Positions 18,166-30,034 of a stretch of DNA of 64,000 nucleotides are shown here, piece by piece. Below the pieces are notes generated by a model, which saw nothing but the letters and a program-made list of their open reading frames with translations, did not search any database and had not been told where the DNA came from. The stretch's first letter is position 1. The number at the start of each line of letters is the position of its first letter. Both the position numbers and the translations under genes were made by a program. Origin of the DNA: Microlunatus antarcticus (GTDB taxonomy: Bacteria; Actinomycetota; Actinomycetes; Propionibacteriales; Propionibacteriaceae); the NCBI RefSeq assembly GCF_014193425.1, contig NZ_JACHZG010000001.1:2356001-2420000 (forward strand). Reading direction: 5' to 3'.

Positions 18166-18720
18166 TCACAGACCTATCAACTCTACCAAGTCCGCGACCG
18201 CCTGCTCGACGCTCACGTTGACCACCGTCGCGTCGAACTCCGACACCGCGTCCATCTCGGCCTGGGCGGTCTGCAGCCGCCGCTCGCGCTGGGCGGCCGT
18301 CTCGGTGCCGCGGCCGACCAGACGACGCTGGAGCTCCTCCCAGCTGGGCGGGGCGAGGAAGACGAACCGGGCCTCGGGCCACGACGGCCGGACCTGGCGG
18401 GCACCCTGCAGGTCGATCTCCAGCAGCGCCGGCCGGCCCGCCTCGGTCGCCGCGACGACCGGCGCGCGCGGGGTGCCGTAGCGGTGGGTGCCGTGCACGA
18501 CCGCCCACTCGAGCAGCAGGTGCTGCGCGACCATCCTGTCGAACTCGGCGTCGGAGACGAAGAGGTAGTGCTTCCCGTCGACCTCACCGGGGCGCGGCGC
18601 CCGGGTCGTCGCCGACACGGACACGAAGATCTCGGGGTGCTGCGCGGCGAGCGCCGCGGTGACCGTGCCCTTGCCGACGGCGGTCGGGCCGGACAGGACG
18701 GTCAGGTCGGCGCGGCTCAC
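18166..18720 (-). CDS. gmk: Guanylate kinase
   Basis: This 184-residue enzyme phosphorylates GMP to GDP. It has the P-loop [12 protein letters not shown] (canonical GPSGVGKGT with conservative changes), [18 protein letters not shown] for GMP binding, and [13 protein letters not shown]. The GTG start overlaps the mihF stop by 4 bp (GTGA); an upstream extension of the same frame is a shadow of mihF. Together with the pyr genes it marks a nucleotide-synthesis block. Confidence 0.95.
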   Translation of the reverse strand: MSRADLTVLSGPTAVGKGTVTAALAAQHPEIFVSVSATTRAPRPGEVDGKHYLFVSDAEFDRMVAQHLLLEWAVVHGTHRYGTPRAPVVAATEAGRPALLEIDLQGARQVRPSWPEARFVFLAPPSWEELQRRLVGRGTETAAQRERRLQTAQAEMDAVSEFDATVVNVSVEQAVADLVELIGL

Positions 18721-19073
18721 TCGGCAGCCGGCGGGACGGCTGTTGAAGCGGGCGCGTCGGAGCGGGCGAACTCGCTGACCAGGGCGGCCGTCTGGTGCTT
18801 GCCCAGCCCGCGGAGCCGGCGGTTCGGCGCGATCTCGAGACGTTCCATGACCTTGGCGGCGCGGACGGCGCCCACGCGCGGGAGAGCCTTCAGGACGTCG
18901 ACGACCTTGGTGTGGGCGATGACGTCGTCCTGCTCGGCGGCGGCGAGGACCTGCGCGAGGGTCTGCTCGCCGGTACGCAGCGCCTGCTTCGCCTCGGCTC
19001 GGCGGCGGCGGGCCTCGGTGGCCGCGTGCCGCGCCTGCTGGCGCTGCTCGTCGCTCAGCGGGGGGATGCTCAC
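18717..19073 (-). CDS. mihF: Integration host factor, actinobacterial type (mIHF)
   Basis: This 118-residue nucleoid protein has a basic N-terminal helix ([19 protein letters not shown]) and the helix-two-turn-helix DNA-binding core [20 protein letters not shown] then RRLRGLG. mIHF is essential in mycobacteria and compacts DNA. The order pyrF-mihF-gmk is an actinobacterial hallmark. A GTG start is used. The 107 bp upstream, between mihF and pyrF, hold no gene or recognisable element. Confidence 0.94.
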   Translation of the reverse strand: MSIPPLSDEQRQQARHAATEARRRRAEAKQALRTGEQTLAQVLAAAEQDDVIAHTKVVDVLKALPRVGAVRAAKVMERLEIAPNRRLRGLGKHQTAALVSEFARSDAPASTAVPPAAE

Positions 19074-19180
19074 CAGCGTCCTTCACGTCCTCGTCGGGCT
19101 CACCACGGTCTGCGGGCGCGCGCCTGCGGCCCAGCGGATCAGAACCTATCTCAGCCCGCGCACCGCTCCGGCGACCGGCC

Positions 19181-20017
19181 TCAACGCGGGCCGAGCACGC
19201 CGGTGACCGACGCCACCACGGCGGCGGCCGCGTCGCGCAGCCGGTCCGGGTCGGGTCCGGCCCCCATCACCTCACGGCTCGTCGTGGGCAGCACGAGGGG
19301 CAGCGCGGCGCCGAAGACGTCCGTCAGGTCGCCGGCCGTCGCGCCCTGCGCACCCAGCCCGGGCGCGAGGATCGAGCCGTTCAGCGCATCGAAGCGGGTG
19401 CCCGTACGCCCGATGGTCGCGCCGACGACGACACCCACGTCGCCCGGTCCCGGGCCGGCGTTGCGACGGGCGGCCTCGTCGACGACGACCTGCCCGACGC
19501 TCCGGCCGTCGGACGCGGTCGCGTGCTGCACCTGCCGACCCTCGGGGTTGCTGGTCAGGGCGAGCACGTAGACGCCCCGGCCGTGGGCCTGCGCGGCGGT
19601 GATCGCGCCGTCGAGCGAGCCGAAGCCGAGGTACGGCGACAGGGTGACGGCGTCGGCCGCCAGCGGCGAGCCGTCGGTGAGGTAGGCCGCGGCGTACGCG
19701 TCCATGGTCGAGCCGATGTCGCCGCGCTTGACGTCCAGCAGGGACAGGGCGCCGGCCTGCGCGACGTCGGCGAGCGTGCGCTCGAGGACGGCCACGCCGG
19801 CCGAGCCGTACGCCTCGAAGAACGCGGACTGCGGCTTGAGCACGGCGACCGTCCCGGCCAGGGCCTCGACCATGCCGCGGGCGCACCGCTCGAGGCCGGC
19901 GACGTCGGCGTCCAGGCCCCAGGCGCGCAGCACCCCCGGGTGCGGGTCGATGCCGACGCACAGCGGGCCGCGCTCGGCCACGACGCGGGCCAGCCGAACC
20001 CCGTAGGACTCCCTCAT
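19181..20017 (-). CDS. pyrF: Orotidine 5'-phosphate decarboxylase (type 2)
   Basis: This 278-residue enzyme makes UMP, the last step of de novo pyrimidine synthesis. It contains [26 protein letters not shown] and the catalytic [20 protein letters not shown], followed by GVVVGATIG. The length fits the long (about 275-residue) bacterial type 2 subgroup. The ATG overlaps the pyrD stop by 4 bp (ATGA). A longer upstream frame is a pyrD shadow. Confidence 0.95.
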   Translation of the reverse strand: MRESYGVRLARVVAERGPLCVGIDPHPGVLRAWGLDADVAGLERCARGMVEALAGTVAVLKPQSAFFEAYGSAGVAVLERTLADVAQAGALSLLDVKRGDIGSTMDAYAAAYLTDGSPLAADAVTLSPYLGFGSLDGAITAAQAHGRGVYVLALTSNPEGRQVQHATASDGRSVGQVVVDEAARRNAGPGPGDVGVVVGATIGRTGTRFDALNGSILAPGLGAQGATAGDLTDVFGAALPLVLPTTSREVMGAGPDPDRLRDAAAAVVASVTGVLGPR

Positions 20018-21084
20018 GCGTGGACCTCCTCGATCTCGCGGAGCAGCGCCGGGCCGCGGTAGACGAAGCCCGTGTAGACCTGCAGCAGCCGGGAGCCGGC
20101 GTCGAGCAGCGCGCGGGCGTCGTCCGCCGTCCGGAGGCCGCCGACCCCGATCACGGGGAGCTCGGTCCGGCCGGCGAGGAAGGCGACGACCTCGCGGGCC
20201 CGGGCCGTCAGCGGGGACCCCGACAGCCCGCCCGCCTCGGACGCCCGCCACCGGTCCGAGTCGGCCAGGCCCTCGCGGGTGAGCGTCGTGTTCGTGGCGA
20301 CCAGGCCGGCGGCGCCGCTCTCGAGGCAGACGCCCAGGACGTCCTCGAGGGCGTCGAAGGACAGGTCCGGGGCCACCTTGACCAGCACGGGGACCGGCCG
20401 AACCGGGTCCTGCACCCGGGCCGCCGCCACGAGAGCCGCGACGAGGTCGCGCAGCACCCCGGCCTCCTGGAGGGTCCGCAGGCCGGGGGTGTTCGGGCTG
20501 GAGACGTTCACCGCGACGTAGTCGGCGTGCGGGGCGACGGCGGCGAACGAGGTGAGGTAGTCCTGCGCCGCGTCGGCGAGCGCCGTGGTCTTGGTCTTGC
20601 CGAGCGACACCCCGACCGGGATGCCCGGCGCCGCTGCCCCCCGGCGGACGCCGGCGGCCTCGAGCCGGGCGGCGAGGGCCGGTGCCCCGGCGTTGTTGAA
20701 GCCCATCCGGTTGACCAGGCCCCCGCTGGCCGGCAGCCGGAACAGCCGCGGGCGCGGGTTGCCCGGCTGCGCGGACGCGGTCACCGTGCCGAGCTCCACG
20801 TGGGAGAAGCCGAGCGCGGCCCAGGCGTGCGGGGCGACCCCGTCCTTGTCCATGCCAGCCGCGAGCCCGACGACCCCGGGGAAGGTCAGCCCGAAGGCCT
20901 CGACCGGCCGCCGCGGACCGCGAGTCAGTAGCCGCAGGGCCGCCAGCGCCGCCGGGCGGCGCTCCAGCACCTCGAGCGAGCGCAGCGTCGTGTGGTGCAC
21001 GCGCTCGGGGTCCCCCGCGTACGCGCGGAACATCACCGGCCGCAGCACCCGCTCGTAGCCCGGCCCGAGCGCCGCGCCGCGCAC
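20014..21084 (-). CDS. pyrD: Dihydroorotate dehydrogenase, quinone-dependent (class 2)
   Basis: This 356-residue membrane-associated flavoenzyme oxidises dihydroorotate to orotate. The N-terminal helix [20 protein letters not shown] fits the class 2 quinone tunnel. Core motifs are [24 protein letters not shown]-type [13 protein letters not shown], catalytic-Ser [14 protein letters not shown] and [12 protein letters not shown]. The GTG start lies 2 bp after the carB stop and gives the expected family N-terminus. Confidence 0.95.
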   Translation of the reverse strand: MRGAALGPGYERVLRPVMFRAYAGDPERVHHTTLRSLEVLERRPAALAALRLLTRGPRRPVEAFGLTFPGVVGLAAGMDKDGVAPHAWAALGFSHVELGTVTASAQPGNPRPRLFRLPASGGLVNRMGFNNAGAPALAARLEAAGVRRGAAAPGIPVGVSLGKTKTTALADAAQDYLTSFAAVAPHADYVAVNVSSPNTPGLRTLQEAGVLRDLVAALVAAARVQDPVRPVPVLVKVAPDLSFDALEDVLGVCLESGAAGLVATNTTLTREGLADSDRWRASEAGGLSGSPLTARAREVVAFLAGRTELPVIGVGGLRTADDARALLDAGSRLLQVYTGFVYRGPALLREIEEVHA

Positions 21085-21086
21085 GC

Positions 21087-24484
<3,398 letters not shown>

Positions 24485-24485
<1 letters not shown>

Positions 24486-25732
24486 CAGGCGACCGCTCCC
24501 TTGGGGTGTTCGGGGGTCTGCGAACGGGCGGACATGAGCTCGACGAAGCGGTCGAAGAGGTAGGAGGCGTCGTGCGGACCGGCCGCGGCCTCCGGGTGGT
24601 ACTGCACCGAGAAGGACAGCAGCGCGCCGTTCTCGTCCTCGAGCGCCAGACCCTCGACGACGTCGTCGTTGAGCCCGACGTGGCTGACCCGGGCCCAGCC
24701 GTACGGCGTCTCGGTGCGGCCCGTGAGCGGGGCGTCCACGGCGAACCCGTGGTTGTGCGCGGTGATCTCGACCCGGCGGGTGGAGAGGTCCATGACGGGC
24801 TGGTTGATCCCGCGGTGGCCGTAGCCGAGCTTGTACGTGCCGAAGCCGAGCGCGCGCCCGAAGAGCTGGTTGCCGAAGCAGATCCCGAAGTAGGGCACCT
24901 CCGCCTCGAGGACCGAGCGCAGCAGCGCGACGACGTCCTCGGTCGCGCTCGGGTCGCCGGGGCCGTTGGAGAAGAAGACGCCGTCCGGGCGCACCGCCTG
25001 GACCTGCTCCCAGGTCGACGTCGCCGGCAGGACGTGGACCTCGATGCCGCGTTCCGCGAGGCGGAAGGGCGTCATGGACTTGATGCCGAGGTCGACCGCC
25101 GCGACGCGGAAGCGGGTCTCGCCCTGCGCGGGCACGACGTACGCCTCGTCCGTGCTGACCTCGTCGGCCAAGTGGGCGCCGCTCATCTCGGGCGCGGAAC
25201 GGACCCGGGCCAGCAGGGCGGCCGGGTCGGTCTCGACGCTGGAGACGCCGACCCGCATCGCTCCGCGCTCGCGCAGGTGCCGGGTGAGGGCCCGGGTGTC
25301 GACGTCGGCCATGCCGACGATCCCCTGGGCGGCCAGCTCGTCGGACAGGCTGCGACGCGACCGCCAGCTCGAGGAGACGCGGGCGGCGTCGCGCACGACG
25401 TAGCCGGCGACCCAGATGCGGGAGGACTCGTCGTCCTCGTCGTTCCAGCCGGTGTTGCCGATGTGCGGGGCCGTCGCGACGACGACCTGGCGGTGGTAGC
25501 TGGGGTCGGTCAGCGTCTCCTGGTAGCCCGACATGGCCGTGGAGAACACCGCCTCGCCGAAGGTCTCCCCCACCGCACCGAACGCGGAACCGGTGAACGT
25601 CGCGCCGTCCTCGAGGACGAGGAGCGCGGGAACGGGGGCCGGACGCCTCGACGAGCTCCGCGCAGCCCCGGGTGGGGGGCTGGAGGCCGAGGGCCTGGGG
25701 GTCGAAGGGGTGGGGCCGTGGGTCGAGGTCAT
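24485..25732 (-). CDS. carA: Carbamoyl-phosphate synthase, small (glutaminase) subunit
   Basis: This 415-residue glutamine amidotransferase has the catalytic Cys in FGICFGNQL and the His/Glu pair in [10 protein letters not shown]. An N-terminal Pro/Ser-rich extension of about 30 residues precedes the usual start of homology at [18 protein letters not shown], so a later start cannot be excluded. The ATG at 25732 has AAAGGA 6 nt upstream, the best Shine-Dalgarno here. That Shine-Dalgarno lies in the stem of a PyrR-binding hairpin (25740-25771), implying UMP-dependent translational control. It is divergent from marR. Confidence 0.94.
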
Positions 25733-25739
25733 CAACCGT

Positions 25740-25771
25740 CCTTTCCTGCCTCACGGGACAGGTCTTAAAGG
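25740..25771 (-). promoter_or_regulatory. PyrR-binding loop in the carA mRNA leader, covering the ribosome-binding site
   Basis: In the minus-strand RNA the segment UGUCCCGUGAGGCA matches the PyrR consensus ARUCCNGNGAGGYU at 12 of 14 positions, and the two differences are a compensated closing pair (U-A for A-U). CCUG/CAGG flank it as the upper stem, a purine-rich bulge AAGA follows on the 5' side, and CCUUU/AAAGG make a lower stem. The AAAGG strand is the carA Shine-Dalgarno. PyrR with UMP should therefore block translation, as described for mycobacterial pyr mRNA. Confidence 0.8.
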
Positions 25772-26029
25772 GTGGTGTCACGTCAAGATACCAGCGCGCC
25801 GCCCCCGCGCTCGACTCGTCCGCAGCCGCTCGCGGGCCGCTCCGGGACCCTCGCCGCGCACCTCCGGCACACCCGCGCAGGTCGCGGCGTACGCGGCTGT
25901 GCGCACGGTCCGCGGCTGCCGCGTCGCGGAGAGGCGGCGGGACCGGGAGGGTCCGGACGGAGGAGCAGAGGTGACGGTCGGCACACCGCCCAGCGCTCGG
26001 AATATTGCTTAGGGTCCATAAGTTGTGAC
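25772..26029. other. Rest of the carA/marR divergent intergenic region
   Basis: There is no gene here. The left part is G+C-rich and carries a 14-mer GTACGCGGCTGTGC (25889-25902) identical to one between fmt and priA, and a related copy at 25906-25920. The right part near marR is A+T-richer. On the minus strand TATCTT and TTGACG occur close to the carA leader, but I cannot place a convincing -35/-10 pair. A longer open frame across the region is not coding. Confidence 0.5.
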
Positions 26030-26043
26030 GTATGCTTGCGTAC
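26030..26043. promoter_or_regulatory. Candidate MarR operator upstream of marR
   Basis: GTATGC-TT-GCGTAC is a near-perfect inverted repeat (one mismatch) 22 bp before the marR GTG, in an A+T-richer stretch that also contains TATGCT, a possible -10. MarR regulators usually bind such palindromes over their own promoter. This is inferred from position. Confidence 0.4.
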
Positions 26044-26065
26044 AGCAACTAAAGGAAGTTTTGAA

Positions 26066-26596
26066 GTGAGTCTCTCCGAACGCCGCGCGGCCCAGCTCCT
26101 GACCGCCCTGGACTCGGTCGTCCGTACGGTCCGCTACGTCGCCGCCAAGGACCACGGCCAGACGATGACCGGCACCCTTTCCGGCATCCTCAAGGCCGTA
26201 TCCGCCGCCGACCAGCGCCCCGGTGACCTGGCCGCCCACCTGATGGTGGCCCCCTCGGTCGCCTCCCGCGCCGTCGCCGCCCTCGAGGCCGACGGCCTGG
26301 TCGAGCGCCACACCGACCCCGACGACGCCCGCGCCAGCCGGATCGGCATCACCGACCTCGGCCGCGAGCGGCTTGCCGAGCACCGCCGCTACACCCTCCA
26401 GCGCGTCGTCGCCGCGCTGCCGGACTGGGACGACGAGGAGGCCGCCCTGGCCACCCAGGTGCTGAGCCGCCTGGACCTCAGCCTCGCCGCCGCCCCGACA
26501 GCCCACCCGCTGACACCCCCCAAGGTGCTCGCCGGGACCACCGCCATCACCTTGCTCGACCAGGTCGAATCCGCACCCGCAGGAGAAGCAGCATGA
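26066..26596 (+). CDS. MarR-family transcriptional regulator
   Basis: This 176-residue protein contains a winged helix: the recognition-helix region is RPGDLAAHLMVAPSVASRAVAALEADGLV and the wing is RHTDPDDARASRIGITDLGR, the DxRxxxxxLT-like MarR signature. The GTG start has AAAGGA about 10 nt upstream; upstream open frame is not homologous. Its stop overlaps the MFS start by 4 bp (ATGA), so it probably represses its own operon and senses a substrate of the exporter. The C-terminal 40 residues are Pro/Ala-rich and unusual. Confidence 0.88.
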   Translation: MSLSERRAAQLLTALDSVVRTVRYVAAKDHGQTMTGTLSGILKAVSAADQRPGDLAAHLMVAPSVASRAVAALEADGLVERHTDPDDARASRIGITDLGRERLAEHRRYTLQRVVAALPDWDDEEAALATQVLSRLDLSLAAAPTAHPLTPPKVLAGTTAITLLDQVESAPAGEAA

Positions 26597-28722
26597 GCGT
26601 CACCACGAGGAGCAGCGCCGCGGCGCCCTCCCCCACCACCTCGACCAGCGCACCCGCGCCGGTCGGGGCGGCCAAGGTCTACAGCCACCGCGAGATCCTC
26701 GAGGTGATGGCGGGCCTGCTCGCCGCGCTGTTCACCGCCATGATCAGCACCACGATCGTCTCCACCGCGCTGCCGACGATCATGTCCGACCTGCACGGCA
26801 CGCAGCGTCAGTACACGTGGGTCATCACGGCCTCGCTGCTGGCCCTGACCGTCACCACCCCGATCTGGGGCAAGCTGTCGGACCTCTTCAACAAGAAGTT
26901 CCTCATCCAGCTGTCGATCGTGCTGTTCGTGATCGGCTCCGTCGGCGCCGGGCTGTCCCAGACGGTCCCGCCGATGATGGTCTTCCGCGCCCTGCAGGGC
27001 CTGGCCCTCGGCGGCATGATCGCCGTCATCCAGGCGATCATGGGCTCGATCATCCCGCCGCGCCAGCGCGGTCGCTACAGCGGCTACATGGGTGCCGTGC
27101 TCGCGGTGAGCACCGTGTCGGGCCCGCTGCTGGGCGGCGTGCTGACCGACACGGTCGGCTGGCGCTGGTGCTTCTTCGTCTGCGTGCCGCTGGCGGTCAT
27201 CTCGCTCGTCGTCCTGCAGCTCACGCTGAAGCTCCCGACCGTCCGTCGCCACGTCAAGATCGACTACGTCGGCGCGCTCCTCGTCGCCGTCGTCGCCGCG
27301 CTCCCGATGCTGTGGATCACCTTCGCCGGCAACGACTACGCCTGGATCTCCTGGCAGTCCGGCGCCTACCTCGTCGGGTTCCTCGCCGCGGTGGTCGCCC
27401 TCGTGCTCGTCGAGCTCCGGGTCAGCGAGCCGATGGTGCCGCTCCGGATCCTCAACAACCGGACCACGATCCTGATGATCCTGGCCAGCCTCGGCGTGGG
27501 CATGGCGATGTTCGGCAGCAGCACGTTCCTCACGCAGTTCTTCCAGCTCGGCGGCGGCAACAGCCCGACCCGCGCGGGCCTGATGACCATCCCGCTGATC
27601 ATCAGCCAGCTGCTGGTCTCGACCCTCGGCGGCCAGCTGGTCAGCCGCACCGGTCGGTGGAAGCCGCTCATGGTCGTCGGCGTGATCGCGCTGCTCGCCG
27701 GCCTGCTCCTGATGGGCACGATCAGCCACACGACCCCGTACTGGCACATCGCGATCTTCATGTCGATCATGGGTGTCGGCATCGGTGCCCTGGTTCAGAA
27801 CATCGTCCTGGCCGTGCAGAACACCGTCGACGTGACGCAGGTCGGGGCCACCTCGGCCGCGGTCTCGTTCTTCCGCTCGCTCGCCGGCGCGGTGGGGGTC
27901 GCCGTCCTCGGCGCCATCCTCGCCACCCAGGTGGCCCGGCGGACCGCGACCGGCCTGAGCGCCATCGGCGTCAGCGGCGCCGGCGCCGGCGACGGGTCGC
28001 TCGACCTGAACGACCTCCCGGCCCCGGTCGAGGCCGTCGTCCGGGCCGCGTACGGCGACTCGTTCGGCGAGCTGTTCCTCATCGCCGCGGCCGCCGCCGT
28101 CCTGACGCTGGTCACCGTCTTCCTGGTGAAGGAGGTGCCGCTGCGCAACACCATCGAGATGCAGCCCGCCGCGGCCGGCGACGGCACCGCGGCGCTGGCC
28201 GAGGACACGGGCCGCGAGGCGCGTGGCCTGGAGGGCCCGAAGGCGGAGCAGACCGAGGTCGAGACCTGGGACGACCCGGTGACCCGGCAGGCCGTCGCGG
28301 CGCTCGACGTCCTGACCGCCGCGCAGGACCGGGCGCGGACGTACCGGGCAGGGTCCGACCGGACGCAGGCCGAGCTCGTGAGCCTGGTCGACGGCCTGGA
28401 GAAGCGGATCGATGCGGTGACCGCGGAGTTCCGCGGCCAGCTCGACCAGATCCGCGGCCGCCTCACCGACCCGGAGGTCCAGCCCTCGCTGGGGCTCGAC
28501 GGGGAGGGCGGCGACAGCCTCCGCTCGTACGAGTACCGCCTCCTGCTCGACAGCCAGCAGACGGCCGACAAGGTCACGCACGTGGCCCGGACCGAGGCGG
28601 AGCGCGTCCTCGCCGACGCCGAGGCCCAGGTCGCCGAGCTCGAGGAGCGCATCGCCACCCTCCGTCAGGTCGAGTCGGACCTGGCCGGCCAGGTGGCGGA
28701 GAAGGTCCGCACGGACGCCTGA
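26593..28722 (+). CDS. DHA2-family MFS drug exporter with a DivIVA-like C-terminal coiled-coil extension
   Basis: Residues about 30-515 are a 14-helix MFS protein of the EmrB/QacA type: TIVSTALPTIMSDL in helix 1, WVITASLLALTVTTPIWGKL, and motif C-like VLAVSTVSGPLLGGVLTD. Such proteins expel drugs or metabolites using protons. The unusual part is about 195 cytoplasmic residues after the last helix. Residues 563-630 are predicted helix with few breaks; 646-709 (LLLDSQQTADKVTHVARTEA, then ERVLADAEAQVAELEERIAT) closely resemble the coiled coil of DivIVA/Wag31. Core DHA2 proteins end near 500. It is co-translated with marR. Confidence 0.88.
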   Translation: MSVTTRSSAAAPSPTTSTSAPAPVGAAKVYSHREILEVMAGLLAALFTAMISTTIVSTALPTIMSDLHGTQRQYTWVITASLLALTVTTPIWGKLSDLFNKKFLIQLSIVLFVIGSVGAGLSQTVPPMMVFRALQGLALGGMIAVIQAIMGSIIPPRQRGRYSGYMGAVLAVSTVSGPLLGGVLTDTVGWRWCFFVCVPLAVISLVVLQLTLKLPTVRRHVKIDYVGALLVAVVAALPMLWITFAGNDYAWISWQSGAYLVGFLAAVVALVLVELRVSEPMVPLRILNNRTTILMILASLGVGMAMFGSSTFLTQFFQLGGGNSPTRAGLMTIPLIISQLLVSTLGGQLVSRTGRWKPLMVVGVIALLAGLLLMGTISHTTPYWHIAIFMSIMGVGIGALVQNIVLAVQNTVDVTQVGATSAAVSFFRSLAGAVGVAVLGAILATQVARRTATGLSAIGVSGAGAGDGSLDLNDLPAPVEAVVRAAYGDSFGELFLIAAAAAVLTLVTVFLVKEVPLRNTIEMQPAAAGDGTAALAEDTGREARGLEGPKAEQTEVETWDDPVTRQAVAALDVLTAAQDRARTYRAGSDRTQAELVSLVDGLEKRIDAVTAEFRGQLDQIRGRLTDPEVQPSLGLDGEGGDSLRSYEYRLLLDSQQTADKVTHVARTEAERVLADAEAQVAELEERIATLRQVESDLAGQVAEKVRTDA

Positions 28723-28739
28723 CTCCGTACCCGCGTACG

Positions 28740-28784
28740 AACGGGGAGGATCCTGCACCGCTGAGGTGCTGGATCCTCCCCGTT
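28740..28784 (+). terminator. Long hairpin after the MFS gene
   Basis: AACGGGGAGGATCC and its reverse complement form the outer stem, then a T-T mismatch, then GCACC/GGTGC around a GCTGA loop, for 19 paired bases. It lies 17 bp after the MFS stop, with no long U-tract. It is a likely intrinsic terminator before glxK. Confidence 0.75.
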
Positions 28785-28818
28785 CTGCGTCCGGAGGCGC
28801 GTGAGGGAGGCTGACGGG

Positions 28819-29958
28819 GTGAAGGTCGTCGCCGCGTTCGACTCGTTCAAGGGGTCGCTGAGCAGCCGCGAGGCCGGCGAGGCGGTGGCGGAGGGGGTGC
28901 GCGCCGCGGTCCCGGACGCCGAGGTCGTCGTCGTCGGGGTCGCCGACGGCGGCGAGGGCCTGGTCGACGCGCTGCTCGTCGGCGGTGGCCACGAGACGTT
29001 CGTCGACGCGGTCGACCCGTTCGGCCGACCGCTGCGGACCGGCTACGCCGTGCTCGACGACGGGACCGCGGTCGTCGAGGCCGCCCGCACCATCGGGCTC
29101 GACCTCGTGGGCGCGGTCGACGCCACGGTCCCCTACCGGGCGTCCTCGTCCGGGCTCGGCCTCCAGGTCGCCGCCGCCCTCGCCTCCGGTGCCCCGCGAG
29201 TGCTCGTGGGGCTCGGCGGAAGCGCGACCACCGACGGCGGCACCGGGCTGCTCGCCGCGCTCGGCGCGCGGCTCGAGCTGGTCCCTGAGGGGTCGGCCGG
29301 CGCGGGGAACCTGCTGCCGCACGTGGTGGCCGTCCACGACCTGCCCGACCTGAGCCGGGTCGAGGTGCTCACCGACGTCACCAGCCCGCTGCTCGGCCCG
29401 ACCGGTGCGGCGCGGATGTTCGGGCCGCAGAAGGGGGCCGACCCGACGCAGGTCGAGGCGCTCGAGGCGCACCTGACCCGCTGGGCGCCGCTGCTGGCCG
29501 CCGCCTCCGGACAACAGGTCAGCGCCGTGGTGGGCACGCCGGGGTCGGGTGCGGCCGGCGGTCTCGGTGCGGCGCTGCTGGCCTGCGGGGCCACCCTGGT
29601 GCCCGGCTTCGCCCGCGTGGCCGAGCTCGTCGGCCTGGACGACGCCCTGGTGGGAGCCGACCTCGTGCTGACGGGCGAAGGTTCCTTCGACGCCCAGTCC
29701 GCGCTGGGCAAGGGACCGGTCGGCGTGGCCGACCTGGCCCGCGCCCGCGGCGTCCCCGTCGTCGTCCTCGCCGGCCGGGTGGAGCACCCCCTCGGTGCGG
29801 TCGGCGAGCGCGTCGACGCCGCGTTCGGCGTCCACCCGGTCCCCCGGACCCCGCTCGAGGCGATGGACCCGATCGTCACGGCTGCCGCGCTCCGGGCCAC
29901 CGCGAGCCAGGTCGTCCGCCTGGTGCGGCGGACGCACGGGCTCGCCGACGCCCGCTGA
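28819..29958 (+). CDS. glxK: Glycerate kinase (GlxK/GarK family)
   Basis: This 379-residue enzyme phosphorylates glycerate (2- or 3-phosphate product by subclass). It has VVAAFDSFKGSLSSREAGEA, GVADGGEGLVDALL, GLGGSATTDGGTGLLAALG and LTGEGSFDAQSALGKGPVGV, which are diagnostic. The GTG at 28819 is chosen because GGGAGG lies 8 nt upstream; the GTG at 28801 lies within that site. No glyoxylate or serine pathway neighbours are present, so its metabolic context is unclear. Confidence 0.93.
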   Translation: MKVVAAFDSFKGSLSSREAGEAVAEGVRAAVPDAEVVVVGVADGGEGLVDALLVGGGHETFVDAVDPFGRPLRTGYAVLDDGTAVVEAARTIGLDLVGAVDATVPYRASSSGLGLQVAAALASGAPRVLVGLGGSATTDGGTGLLAALGARLELVPEGSAGAGNLLPHVVAVHDLPDLSRVEVLTDVTSPLLGPTGAARMFGPQKGADPTQVEALEAHLTRWAPLLAAASGQQVSAVVGTPGSGAAGGLGAALLACGATLVPGFARVAELVGLDDALVGADLVLTGEGSFDAQSALGKGPVGVADLARARGVPVVVLAGRVEHPLGAVGERVDAAFGVHPVPRTPLEAMDPIVTAAALRATASQVVRLVRRTHGLADAR

Positions 29959-29976
29959 GCACTCGTCGGTGAGACG

Positions 29977-30013
29977 GGAGTGGCCCCGCACCGGTCCGGT
30001 GCGGGGCCACTCC
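29977..30013. terminator. Bidirectional hairpin between glxK and the M6 protease gene
   Basis: There are 18-bp perfect arms (GGAGTGGCCCCGCACCGG and its complement) with a single unpaired central base. It fills the junction of two convergent genes and could terminate both. Confidence 0.8.
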
Positions 30014-30034
30014 CTGGTGCTGCTCAGAGCGTTG

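Noticed and set aside
26005-26036. TTGCTT and TATGCT as a marR promoter
   Set aside because: The spacer would be 20 bp, which is too long for a confident call.
26389-29991. A 1200-codon minus-strand frame opposite the MFS and glycerate kinase genes
   Set aside because: It crosses two real genes and a terminator and shows only Asp/Arg/Gly-rich shadow composition.
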